Positions 1 to 7,077 are shown, counted from the first letter of the stretch. The stretch is DNA of 14,742 bases from Clostridiales bacterium (GCA_004554105.1 SFNW01000039.1:1-14742); one strand, 5' to 3'. The notes: generated from the letters alone by a model not told the origin. Numbers and translations: made by a program.

Positions 1-546
1 GCCGTCCACCGTAATCGAGTAGGGCAGCTTGGTGATGCAGGCAGCGTTCGAGCCGCCGCTCTCCGCCAGTACGCCGCCCATGAAATGCAGGCGGGCGTTG
101 GAGCCGCCGACCGAGGTCACAACGCAGTTCTCGGTAAAGTGCATATTATTGAAGCCGCCGAAGATAAAGACCGGATAACTCGTGGTAATATCAATCGGCA
201 AATCAATCGTGATGCGATTGTCATTTGTGTTCTTGGCAAACTGGAGGCGCGAGCCCTGGCACAGTTTGCCGCCGTTTTCGGCGGTAAACGTCAGGTCGCC
301 GCTCTGTTCGGGAACCGTGACAATCGAAGTAAACGACACGTCGCCGCAGGCAACAACCGTGCCGCCCTTGCCGCCAAGCGCACTGAACGCCGCGGAAAGC
401 GAGCCAAGCGGGCTTGCCGCACTCGAGCCGTCGCCCGTGCCGCCGTCGGCGACATAGACCATCGTCCCCTCTGCAGCGAAAACCGCTGCCGAAAGCAGCA
501 GTGCGCAGAGCAGCGCGGAGCAAATGAATAAAAATGTCTTGCGCAT
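1..546 (-). CDS. Secreted protein, N-terminal part only (runs off left edge)
   Basis: An open frame of 182 codons starts at the ATG on 546-544 and is still open at position 1, so the C-terminus is missing. GAGAGGG lies about 5 bases upstream of the start. The protein opens with MRKTF, a hydrophobic stretch and a likely cleavage near AVFA|AEG (residues 21-24), which is a classical Sec signal peptide. The mature part begins with VYVADGGTGDGSS, then a run of small residues ending GGTVVACGDV. This is how right-handed parallel beta-helix (pectate-lyase-like) proteins often begin: a 'YV..GGTGDG.S...PLGSL..A' cap leading into short beta rungs. Later segments (TFTAENGGKL, NRITIDLPIDI, PVFIFGGFNNMHF) fit such rungs. 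The fold call is inference, no catalytic residue can be named, and the real length is unknown. The gene follows the SLH protein gene in the same orientation but has its own promoter. Confidence 0.72.
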   Translation of the reverse strand, partial: MRKTFLFICSALLCALLLSAAVFAAEGTMVYVADGGTGDGSSAASPLGSLSAAFSALGGKGGTVVACGDVSFTSIVTVPEQSGDLTFTAENGGKLCQGSRLQFAKNTNDNRITIDLPIDITTSYPVFIFGGFNNMHFTENCVVTSVGGSNARLHFMGGVLAESGGSNAACITKLPYSITVDG

Positions 547-589
547 GAAAATCCCTCTCTTTCTGCTTGAAACAATTCCTTACATTCCT

Positions 590-617
590 ATTTTATCTGT
601 TCGCCGATAAAAGTCAA
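590..617 (-). promoter_or_regulatory. Sigma-A-type promoter for the truncated secreted protein gene
   Basis: On the minus strand, TTGACT (617-612) and TAAAAT (595-590) are separated by 16 bases, about 45 bases before the ATG at 546. Both boxes are one base from consensus, and the promoter lies just downstream of the SLH-gene terminator. Confidence 0.65.
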
Positions 618-684
618 GGCAAAAACCGAACTATCACACAAAAAGCATACATGTTTCAAGCCCAAAACTGTCTGTTTTGCCGAC

Positions 685-720
685 AAAAGCAGCCGCCGAC
701 GGTTTCCCGTCGGCGGCTGC
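685..720 (-). terminator. Rho-independent terminator of the SLH/sialidase-fold gene
   Basis: A perfect 14-bp stem (720-707 with 702-689, GCAGCCGCCGACGG and its complement) has a 4-base loop and is followed on the minus strand by TTTT (688-685). It begins about 20 bases after the stop codon at 740. Confidence 0.85.
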
Positions 721-739
721 GCCGATTCTGTTCTTTGCT

Positions 740-3202
740 TCAGTCGAGTACGACCGTCGGCCACTGTGCCGTCGAGAAGGTCGACACACCGGTCAGCGTG
801 TCTGCCGTCGAGCCGATGCCGTCGGTGTTGGAGAGCGCGGGGCGCACCTTGAAGCTTGAAGCACCCGAAAGCCCGACAAGCGACTTCGGGGCTGCGAGTT
901 CGACCACATAGCCCTCGTCCTTGTCCTCGTTGTTGCCGACTGTGCCGAGCACCTTAACGGCTGCACTGCCGCCCGTGAGGCTCGACTTCTTCGCGCCGCC
1001 CGAATAATAATCAATCGAGCGAATGCCGTCAAGCCCGACCTCAATGCGGTAGTCCGCAGTCGCACCCGCCGCGATGCAGATAGTGGCGGTATCGGCGTCG
1101 TTCAGATAGTAGTCGAGGCGGGAAACGAGGAAGTAGACATTCTCGTCGTCATGCGCGACGCGCAGCGTTATCTGCGCTTGCGTCTCACTGCCGACGAAGA
1201 GCGCGTCGGTATTCTCGATTTCATCCCAGTCGTTTGTGTAACCGTCGACATTGACCGTCGTTTTCGGCGCGTTGATGCGGTGGTTCAGATAGGAGCGCAC
1301 CAGCATGAGCCCCGAATAGTCGCCGCTCTTATGCTGGTTTGCCGTAATGACCGCATGACTGCCGATGACCTCCGCCGAGCCCCAGATGCCGACCGAGTCG
1401 ACCGTGAGGAACTCCTTATTTGAGAACGCCGTGCCGTCGGGGCTGCCGAGGCGCGCGTAGAGTTTGCCGCTCTTTGAGTAGGTCATGTAGACCTCGCCCG
1501 ATTCGAAGCGCACCGCATAGGGGGAAGAAACCTTGTAGGGCGTCAGATAGAGCGTGTCGGGTCCGACCTCCTCAAGCGCAAGGCTCTTCCATACGCCATT
1601 CTCGCCGCTTGTCGCATAAGAGCCCCAAAAGGTCTTATCAAGGTATTGGATTTCATAGACGACCATCGTCTTGCCGTTGTACAGCTCGACCGGGACAGGC
1701 ATCTGCCCGCCGAAGTAGGGACGGCTGACGCCGTCGGGTCCGACCTTGTTGCCGAGTTCGGTCTGAATGACCGTCGTCGCGCGGTAATGGCTCTTGTCGC
1801 CCGCCTGAATGTCCGGCGTCCAGCTGTAGCCGCCGTCCTTGGAAACCAGCATACCGACGCCCGCCGAGCGTTTCTCGGTATCGAAGCCGTAGAGGTCGAT
1901 GTAGGGCGCAATCTGCGTAAAGTAAACTTCAACCGTCCCGTCCGAGCGCTGATGAATGCCCGGCTCCCAGACCTGTCCGGTGTAGATTTTGGTCTCCGCC
2001 GACCATAAAATCGTGTTGTTTTCGTCCACGCTGCCGCGCATCAGCCAAAGGCCCGAGAGGTCGCCGTAGGTCTGATAGCCTTTCGGCGGGCGCACGGCGT
2101 AGACGCAGAGAATGTCGCCGTTGTCGAGCACGACCGCCTCGGGGTTGACCGCAGCGTAATTTTCGGTCACACCGTCAAAGGCGCCGCCCTCATAGGTAAA
2201 CATATGGTCTTTCGCATTCCAAAGCACCTGCGGCGCGTTCCAGTTCAGACCGTCGCTGCTCGTCGCATAGTACATGTGCAGACCGAGCTGCCCGTAAGGG
2301 TAGAGCAAGAGATAAAGGTCGTCGCGCACCTGTTTCACGCGCGGGTACCACGCGTTTGAATAGCGCGAGTAGCCGGTTTTGCCCACCGTCAGTTCAACCG
2401 TCGCGCGGTAATCCTTCTCCAGCGAAGCGGCGGTATAGTCGTCGCTTGCATGGTCGCCGTCCGTCCCCTTCGTGTTGAGGTTTGCAATCGGCGTAATCAC
2501 GGTTTCGGGCTTGTCGGGCGTTACGGGAACGACAGGCGTCTCGGGCTCGCCCTTCATCGCCTTTTCGTAGGCGTCGCGGGTAAACACGCCCTTGTCGATG
2601 AGCTGCTCGTCGATCGTCTTGCCGCTCTTGACCTTGGCGGTCAGGGCACGGTAGCAGATGACAAACGCGCCGCCGCGGTTAAAGCCCGCGCCTTTGGCGT
2701 TACACAGTCCGACTTGCTTTGCAAGCGTATAGGGGTCGTTCCACGCAAAGTCGCCCGCCCCGTCGTCGTAGCCGAGCACGCGCAGCAGGATCGTCAGAAA
2801 CGCCGCCTCGGACACTTCGCTGTCGGGGTCAAACTTCGTTGCGCTGACGCCCTTGGTAATGCCGTTGGCATAGACGTAGCCGATGTAGGGTGCCGCCCAT
2901 GCGGGCACGTCGGTAAACGGATGCGCCTGCACAGAAGCGGTCGCGTCCTTTTCCGCGCCGATAAAGCGCACGACAAGGACAAACGCCTGTGCGCGCGTCA
3001 GCTTGTCGCCGAGCGCGAAATTCACACTGCCGTCGCTTGTCGCGTAGCCGCCGACAAGTCCGAGGTCATACAGCGTTTCGGCAGCCTTTGTCGCAGTCAC
3101 CGACGGCGCGGGGGAAATCAGAATGCTGTCCGCAGCCAATGCGGGAATACTGCAAACGACCGTCAGTACGGCAAGTACCAGTGCGAGAAGTTTTGTTTTC
3201 AT
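740..3202 (-). CDS. SLH-domain surface protein with sialidase-fold propeller and C-terminal CBM9-like domain
   Basis: 820 residues. Residues 1-23 form a Sec signal peptide (MKTK, hydrophobic core, ALA cleavage). SLH repeats cover about 38-85, 95-145 and, less canonical, 150-210. The second is the clearest (FTDVPAWAAPYIGYVYANGI...FDPDSEVSEAAFL), and such repeats usually bind secondary cell-wall polymer. A Pro/Thr/Glu linker (about 218-240) follows. Residues 270-640 look like a BNR/sialidase-superfamily beta-propeller, with a YPRV motif at 286-289 and Asp-box-like stretches SSDGLNW (315-321) and SKDGGYSW (454-461). Residues about 650-820 resemble a family-9-type carbohydrate-binding domain (VDGYTNDWDEI, then ENVYFLVSRLD). 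A wall-anchored glycan-active enzyme or lectin is the best inference. GH33 sialidase and GH93 exo-arabinanase are both possible, and no catalytic set was confirmed. AAGGAG lies 10 bases before the ATG. It has its own promoter and terminator. Confidence 0.85.
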   Translation of the reverse strand: MKTKLLALVLAVLTVVCSIPALAADSILISPAPSVTATKAAETLYDLGLVGGYATSDGSVNFALGDKLTRAQAFVLVVRFIGAEKDATASVQAHPFTDVPAWAAPYIGYVYANGITKGVSATKFDPDSEVSEAAFLTILLRVLGYDDGAGDFAWNDPYTLAKQVGLCNAKGAGFNRGGAFVICYRALTAKVKSGKTIDEQLIDKGVFTRDAYEKAMKGEPETPVVPVTPDKPETVITPIANLNTKGTDGDHASDDYTAASLEKDYRATVELTVGKTGYSRYSNAWYPRVKQVRDDLYLLLYPYGQLGLHMYYATSSDGLNWNAPQVLWNAKDHMFTYEGGAFDGVTENYAAVNPEAVVLDNGDILCVYAVRPPKGYQTYGDLSGLWLMRGSVDENNTILWSAETKIYTGQVWEPGIHQRSDGTVEVYFTQIAPYIDLYGFDTEKRSAGVGMLVSKDGGYSWTPDIQAGDKSHYRATTVIQTELGNKVGPDGVSRPYFGGQMPVPVELYNGKTMVVYEIQYLDKTFWGSYATSGENGVWKSLALEEVGPDTLYLTPYKVSSPYAVRFESGEVYMTYSKSGKLYARLGSPDGTAFSNKEFLTVDSVGIWGSAEVIGSHAVITANQHKSGDYSGLMLVRSYLNHRINAPKTTVNVDGYTNDWDEIENTDALFVGSETQAQITLRVAHDDENVYFLVSRLDYYLNDADTATICIAAGATADYRIEVGLDGIRSIDYYSGGAKKSSLTGGSAAVKVLGTVGNNEDKDEGYVVELAAPKSLVGLSGASSFKVRPALSNTDGIGSTADTLTGVSTFSTAQWPTVVLD

Positions 3203-3233
3203 GGGAGAAATTCTCCTTTTCGATGTTTAACTC

Positions 3234-3262
3234 ATTATACCGTACCTGCGGCGGGATTTCCA
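3234..3262 (-). promoter_or_regulatory. Promoter of the SLH/sialidase-fold gene
   Basis: Perfect TATAAT at 3239-3234 on the minus strand, with TGGAAA (4 of 6 to consensus) 17 bases upstream at 3262-3257. The gene start is about 30 bases downstream. The ribosome binding site sits inside a 6-bp inverted repeat (GGAGAA-A-TTCTCC, around 3204-3217). Confidence 0.6.
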
Positions 3263-3366
3263 TAGAAATCTTGCAGAAAAAATCCTGCGCTTTTTACAGC
3301 GGCCGAAAACAGCAGGGGCGTCTGTGCTCCGACAGCCGCAAGGGGTTTGTGATTGCCGCACGGCGC

Positions 3367-3401
3367 AAAAATGCCGACCGGGGAAAAATCCGCGGTCGGC
3401 A
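3367..3401 (-). terminator. Terminator downstream of the lipoprotein gene
   Basis: A 9-bp perfect stem (CGGTCGGCA and TGCCGACCG, 3393-3401 with 3372-3380) is followed on the minus strand by TTTTT (3371-3367). It lies about 60 bases after the lipoprotein stop at 3463. Read on the plus strand it has only a weak T tract. Confidence 0.75.
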
Positions 3402-3462
3402 CTTGATTTTAGGAAAATTGTAAAAAGGACTGCATCGGGACGGCACCCGTGCTATAATGGAA

Positions 3463-3885
3463 TCATTCCACGGTGAAGGAAATTGCGTCGGTGTTCGCGA
3501 TTGTTGCATAGGTGTCGCAGTCGTAGATGCAAAACTTCAGTTCGATGTCCCGAATGCGCTCGATTCCGTTCTCCTCAAGGTCGGACGACAGCACGCTGAC
3601 GGTGTCAAATACATATTTGCCGTCATAGACGCTCGCCGAAAAGAGTCCGGTCACCATATAGCCGTTGATCGACATATCGTCGCAGGAAACCGAGATGTTG
3701 CGCCCGCTGTTGTTCTCAATCAGCAGAAGGACTGCCGAGCCCCAAAACGTGTTTTCGTCCACATATTTGCCGACGATGCGAATGCCGCCCTCCTCGTAGA
3801 GCGTCTTTCCCGCATTGTCAACGGTCGTATCCATCTGCGTATAGAGCGAGGTCTTGATTGTCACGCATTCCGCCTCGTAGACGGT
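3463..3885 (-). pseudogene. C-terminal half of tandem-domain lipoprotein, cut off by in-frame TAG
   Basis: This stretch continues the reading frame of the lipoprotein gene upstream and is separated from it only by TAG at 3888-3886. It ends in TGA at 3463. The nominal start would be GTG at 3864, with GAGG 8 bases ahead. It encodes a second copy of the domain found before the stop. Matching landmarks are TFWGSAVLLLIENN against SIWGDGVRFEIANN, SSDLEENGIERI against SSDLEAAGIDNI, and CDTYATIANTD against TETY-stop-TVYEAE. The fragment has no signal peptide, so if translated alone by reinitiation it would stay in the cytoplasm, which makes a separate functional gene unlikely. The codons still look normal and no further stop or frameshift occurs. 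The lesion is therefore recent, a sequencing or assembly error, or a stop that is read through. The domain is familiar from small lipoproteins of Clostridia, but I know no assigned function. Confidence 0.7.
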
Positions 3886-4383
3886 CTAGTAGGTCTCGGT
3901 GTCGTAAACATAGAAGTAAATTTCAACCTGTCCGATGTTGTCAATCCCCGCCGCTTCAAGGTCGGAGCTGGAAAGCCACATCGTCTCGTTTGCCTTTTTG
4001 CCCGCGGCGACGGTGGCAGACCAAAACGCGTCGACCATGCAGTTGTTGACAATCACCGCGCGCGTCGAAACGGCGTAATCCTTATCGGCATTGTTTGCAA
4101 TCTCAAAGCGAACGCCGTCTCCCCAAATCGAGTCGTTTTTCAGCTCTTTGGCAGTCACGGTAAGCCCGTTGAAGTCAAAGCATTGTTGCTCTTCGATTTC
4201 CGCCTCGGCAACGGCGGCATCGCTCGACGCCGGCGCATTCGTCGCTTCGACCGGCTGCGCACTCCCCGCAGGGTCGGTCGCAATGGCGCGCTGCTCGCCC
4301 TGCTCGCCCGTACAGGCGGCAAGCGAAAATACCGTGAGAATCGCCAAAAGCGCTGCGAAAATCCTGTATGTGTGTCTGTTCAT
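3886..4383 (-). CDS. Small lipoprotein, first domain copy (ends at an in-frame TAG)
   Basis: 165 residues from ATG at 4383, with AGGGAG about 8 bases upstream. MNRH, a hydrophobic core and the lipobox LAAC (Cys24) mark a lipoprotein that would be lipid-anchored on the outer face of the membrane. An Ala/Glu/Pro-rich, low-complexity linker covers about 25-66. One beta-rich domain follows (about 69-165), with SIWGDGVRFEIANN, VDAFWSATVAAGKKANE and SSDLEAAGIDNI. Translation stops at TAG (3888-3886) right after YVYDTETY, in the last strand of the domain. The next seven codons (TVYEAEC) and the downstream frame complete this domain and add a second copy, so the intended protein was about 306 residues. 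In copy two the stop position is Ala. A one-base change from GAG (Glu) would produce TAG; this origin is inference. Function unknown. Confidence 0.72.
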   Translation of the reverse strand: MNRHTYRIFAALLAILTVFSLAACTGEQGEQRAIATDPAGSAQPVEATNAPASSDAAVAEAEIEEQQCFDFNGLTVTAKELKNDSIWGDGVRFEIANNADKDYAVSTRAVIVNNCMVDAFWSATVAAGKKANETMWLSSSDLEAAGIDNIGQVEIYFYVYDTETY

Positions 4384-4440
4384 TTGTCTGTCTCCCTTTC
4401 AAATACCGGTTTTCTCTCCGCCGCGGCGGAACGTATGGGT

Positions 4441-4469
4441 ATTATACGGCACAGACGCAAAAAATGTTA
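4441..4469 (-). promoter_or_regulatory. Probable promoter of the lipoprotein gene, overlapping the kinase terminator
   Basis: Perfect TATAAT at 4446-4441 on the minus strand, about 58 bases before the ATG. The -35 region at 17 bases (TAACAT, 4469-4464) is poor and lies inside the terminator hairpin of the upstream kinase gene. Confidence 0.45.
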
Positions 4470-4488
4470 TGCCGCGAGCATAACATTT
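4459..4488 (-). terminator. Terminator of the kinase gene
   Basis: An 11-bp perfect stem (4478-4488 with 4462-4472, core AATGTTATGC) has a 5-base loop. It is followed on the minus strand by an uninterrupted run of six T (4464-4459) that overlaps the stem end. It sits about 30 bases after the kinase stop at 4517. Confidence 0.75.
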
Positions 4489-4516
4489 CAGAAAAATATG
4501 CGCTACACTGTCCGCA

Positions 4517-5569
4517 TCACGACGGCGAGCCGATCCCGAACAAAATCAATCCCGCGAAAATCGAATAAATGCCGATAACGGTATAGAGAATCCGCTGTGT
4601 CCGGCGGTCCGTGCCGCGCGTCAGCGGAATCCGATTCCAGATGTCGAGAAAATTGTGAAAGCAGCAGAACGGGACCGCAAACAGGAGAATGCACGCCGCC
4701 AGCGTCTGCACAAATCCGAGAAAGCCGCCGCGCGCCGTCGCAAACATTGCCGTCATCAGCAATGCCGCCGCAAGATAGCCGATTGCGGCGAGGATCACCA
4801 CCGGAATGTGCCTGCTGCGCAGCCCCGGAATCTCGGAAAGCAGCGTGCGCGTACCGCTCGGCGGCGGACAGTTTCTGCGGAGAACGTCACCGAGCGCGGA
4901 AACGCTTTTGTAGCGTTTGGACGCGTCAATCTGCGTGCATTTTTTCACGATTTTGCCGAGGCGACCGAGGGCAAGCTGCTCATTCGGCAGTTTGCCGGTG
5001 AGCATTCTGTTCAGCAATACGCCGACCGCATAAATATCGGTGCGGGCGTCGCTCTGCCGAAATCCGAATTGCTCGGGTGCCGCATAGCCCGGCGTGCCGA
5101 GAATGACCGTGTCCGTTTCCTTTTCCGGCGCAACGGCGCGCGCGATGCCGAAATCAATCAGCCGCGCAAAACCGTCGGTCGTCACAATGACATTGTTGGG
5201 ATTGACATCGCGGTGTACAAGCCCGATTCCGTGAAGTGCTTCAAGCCCCGCGCAAAGTTCGGCGGCGATTTTCACCGCCTCGTATTCGGACAAGGTTCTG
5301 CCGCCGCGCAGCAAATCGGCAAGGCTGTCGCCCGAAAGATACGCACGCACCACAATCGCGCGGCCGTCGCGATCGTCCACATACAGAATCTTGGCAAGGT
5401 GCGGGTAGTCAAGGGCGGCAATCTGCCTGTAGAGCGCGGCGGCGGCAATATCGACGCATTTGACGACATACAGCTTGTGCGCAGGCTCGTAGATGCACAG
5501 CGTTGTGTCTCTGCCGAGCACGGCAACCGAACGCAGATTTTCATAAATATAGGCATTAAACACAGACAT
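4517..5569 (-). CDS. Membrane-tethered Ser/Thr protein kinase (Hanks type), no extracellular sensor domain
   Basis: 350 residues from ATG at 5569, preceded by AAGGAGG about 7 bases upstream. An in-frame upstream start at 5686 would add 39 residues with no ribosome site and would overlap the divergent gene, so it was rejected. The kinase domain spans about 1-235. Visible elements are the ATP-binding Lys (YVVK, K37), catalytic loop HRDVNPNN (119-126, Asp121 and Asn126), DFG (139-141), GTPGYAAPEQ (158-167) and DIYAVGVLL. The glycine-rich loop is not the usual GxGxxG (VAVLGRDTTLCIY), and no canonical helix-C Glu could be placed. After the kinase domain come three predicted membrane segments (about 255-277, 283-308, 327-347) ending at the C-terminus. 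There are no PASTA or other external domains. It would phosphorylate cytoplasmic partners at the membrane, and the divergent HTH protein is the obvious candidate (inference). Confidence 0.87.
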   Translation of the reverse strand: MSVFNAYIYENLRSVAVLGRDTTLCIYEPAHKLYVVKCVDIAAAALYRQIAALDYPHLAKILYVDDRDGRAIVVRAYLSGDSLADLLRGGRTLSEYEAVKIAAELCAGLEALHGIGLVHRDVNPNNVIVTTDGFARLIDFGIARAVAPEKETDTVILGTPGYAAPEQFGFRQSDARTDIYAVGVLLNRMLTGKLPNEQLALGRLGKIVKKCTQIDASKRYKSVSALGDVLRRNCPPPSGTRTLLSEIPGLRSRHIPVVILAAIGYLAAALLMTAMFATARGGFLGFVQTLAACILLFAVPFCCFHNFLDIWNRIPLTRGTDRRTQRILYTVIGIYSIFAGLILFGIGSPS

Positions 5570-5625
5570 AGCCTTCCTCCTTGTCCGCATCGGCGGAACA
5601 TCAAAGCGCATGAAAGGAAACAAGC

Positions 5626-6054
5626 ATGGAAAAATCCACAAAAGAACTGCTGGAAGAAATGAAAAGCAGCCGGAACTACGATGCATACCTTGCGGTCAAT
5701 CGGGACAGTATCGGCGCGGGGGCGATGCGTCTCGACCGCGCGCTCGACGCGCTGCTCGCCGAGAAAAAGAAGTCGAAAGCAGAGGTCATCGCGCGCTCCG
5801 GCATTGAGACCCACTACGCCTACCAGATTTTTTCGGGTGCAAAAACGCCGACGCGGGATAAGGTCGTCATGCTCTGCTTCGGTCTCGGGCTGTCCGAAAG
5901 CGAAACCGAGCGTCTGCTGAAAATCACGGGGTATGCGCAGCTCTACGCCAAGGACGAGCGGGACAATGTCCTCCTGTTCGGGCTGACGAAAAAGCTGTCG
6001 GTCATCGAGGTCAACGGTCTGCTGTACGACCTCGGACTCGACCTGCTGACCTGA
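5626..6054 (+). CDS. Small XRE-like helix-turn-helix protein, divergent from the kinase
   Basis: 142 residues from ATG at 5626, with AAAGGAA 7 bases upstream. The N-terminus (1-45) is charged and helical. A helix-turn-helix of XRE type fits about 49-100 (KSKAEVIARSGIETHYAYQI, then GAKTPTRDKVVMLCFGLGLS). The C-terminal part (about 100-142) is a conserved-looking tail ending TKKLSVIEVNGLLYDLGLDL. From memory, proteins of this shape occur widely in Clostridia, often beside a eukaryotic-type Ser/Thr kinase; no defined role is known to me. The kinase start is 56 bases away on the other strand, so the two may share control. No clear -35/-10 pair and no GC-rich terminator were found, so transcription may continue toward mscS. 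DNA binding is inferred from the fold; the protein could instead be a kinase substrate or adaptor. Confidence 0.83.
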   Translation: MEKSTKELLEEMKSSRNYDAYLAVNRDSIGAGAMRLDRALDALLAEKKKSKAEVIARSGIETHYAYQIFSGAKTPTRDKVVMLCFGLGLSESETERLLKITGYAQLYAKDERDNVLLFGLTKKLSVIEVNGLLYDLGLDLLT

Positions 6055-6156
6055 CTCCGCGCAACGGCAATCCTATTATCATAACATAAATATAATAACA
6101 CAAATTTTTCCGCTTGACAACGCACCGCGCCAAAAAAGCCTTCGCTGCGGCACGGC

Positions 6157-6185
6157 TTGACATTTTTCGCAACATCGTATATAAT
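6157..6185 (+). promoter_or_regulatory. Exact-consensus sigma-A promoter of mscS
   Basis: TTGACA (6157-6162), 17-base spacer, TATAAT (6180-6185): every hexamer base matches consensus. The mscS start is 29 bases after the -10 box. GCTTGACA also occurs 43 bases upstream (6112-6119) without a matching -10. Confidence 0.9.
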
Positions 6186-6214
6186 TGCCTCACTGACATT
6201 TCGGAGGCTCGGAT

Positions 6215-7033
6215 ATGGAATTTTTGAACGAAATCAAAGCATTTGTTACCTCAAGCGGCATCAGTCTCCTGTTCTCGGCGATTTGCGCCATTGTTTTCGT
6301 GCTGATCGGCTTCAAGCTGTCAAACTGGCTCATCAAGCTGATGAATCGCGGCGCGAAATATCAGCACATGGACGAGAGCGCGCGCGGCTTTATCAATTCG
6401 CTCATCGGCATCGGCTTAAAGGTGCTGATCATCTTCATCGCGGCGTCGATTATCGGCATTGACGGCGCGGCGCTCGCCTCGGTCATCGGCACCGCCGGCA
6501 TTGCCGTCGGTCTTGCCCTGCAGGGCAGCCTTGCCAACCTCGCAGGAGGCGTGATGATTCTGCTCTTCCGTCCGTTCAAGGTCGGCGACTTTATCGACAA
6601 CCACACCGACAGCGGCACGGTCAAGGAAATCGGCGTGTTCTACACCGTGCTTCGCACCGTCGACAACAAGCAGATCACCGTCCCGAACGGCGCGCTGTCC
6701 AATGCGACGGTCGTCAACTACAGCGCGGAGGCGCGCCGCCGCGTCGACCTCGAATTCTCGGTCGCCTACTCGACCGACCATGAGAAGGCGATGAAGGTTA
6801 TGGAGACCGTCGTCGGCGCAAACGCGAAGGTGCTTGAAGACCCCGCGCCCTTTGTCGGACTTCTCCGCCAGGACGAGAGTGCGCTCGTCTATGTCGTGCG
6901 CGCCTGGTGCAGCGCGGGCGACTATTGGGACGTCTACTTCGACCTCAACGCCAACATGAAGAAGGCGTTTGACAAGGTCGGCATCGAGATCCCCTTCAAT
7001 CAGCTTGACGTCCACGTCACAAGTAAGCAGTAA
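6215..7033 (+). CDS. mscS: Small-conductance mechanosensitive channel, MscS family
   Basis: 272 residues, close to the roughly 286 of E. coli MscS. GGAGG sits 7 bases before the ATG. Family members form heptamers in the cytoplasmic membrane that open under tension and release small solutes on osmotic downshock. Membrane helices fit about 17-38, 62-82 and the pore-lining TM3 at 86-120. TM3 carries the Gly/Ala packing pattern GTAGIAVGLALQGSLANLAG and then LLFRPFKVGDFI, the family signature. The cytoplasmic beta domain follows (SGTVKEIGVFYTVLRT, then the typical ITVPNG at 154-159) and an alpha/beta vestibule reaches the C-terminus. All landmarks are intact and the protein appears functional. It is transcribed alone from a very strong promoter and closed by a bidirectional terminator. 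Confidence 0.96.
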   Translation: MEFLNEIKAFVTSSGISLLFSAICAIVFVLIGFKLSNWLIKLMNRGAKYQHMDESARGFINSLIGIGLKVLIIFIAASIIGIDGAALASVIGTAGIAVGLALQGSLANLAGGVMILLFRPFKVGDFIDNHTDSGTVKEIGVFYTVLRTVDNKQITVPNGALSNATVVNYSAEARRRVDLEFSVAYSTDHEKAMKVMETVVGANAKVLEDPAPFVGLLRQDESALVYVVRAWCSAGDYWDVYFDLNANMKKAFDKVGIEIPFNQLDVHVTSKQ

Positions 7034-7040
7034 CAACATC

Positions 7041-7077
7041 AAAAAGAGCCTTTCCGCACGGAAAGGCTCTTTTTTAT
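7041..7077. terminator. Bidirectional terminator between mscS and hisS
   Basis: A perfect 15-bp stem (7041-7055 with 7060-7074, AAAAAGAGCCTTTCC and its complement) encloses a GCAC loop. T runs appear on both strands, so it serves mscS (+) and hisS (-), whose stop codons flank it. Confidence 0.93.

Noticed and set aside
3430..3458. TATAAT on the plus strand at 3453-3458, possible plus-strand promoter
   Set aside because: There is no acceptable -35 box at 16-18 bases, and it would fire antisense into the lipoprotein gene with no plus-strand gene to serve.
3886..3888. Pyrrolysine or other TAG recoding
   Set aside because: No suppressor tRNA or pyl gene in the window, the protein family is not one known to use it, and one codon cannot separate recoding from mutation or error.
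5570..5686. N-terminal extension of the kinase by 39 residues, looking like a membrane anchor
   Set aside because: No ribosome site upstream, overlap with the divergent HTH gene, and a strong AAGGAGG directly before the ATG at 5569.
6074..6097. TATTAT...ATAATA inverted repeat as a terminator of the HTH gene
   Set aside because: The stem is only six A/T pairs with a 12-base loop and no following T run, so it is unlikely to terminate transcription.
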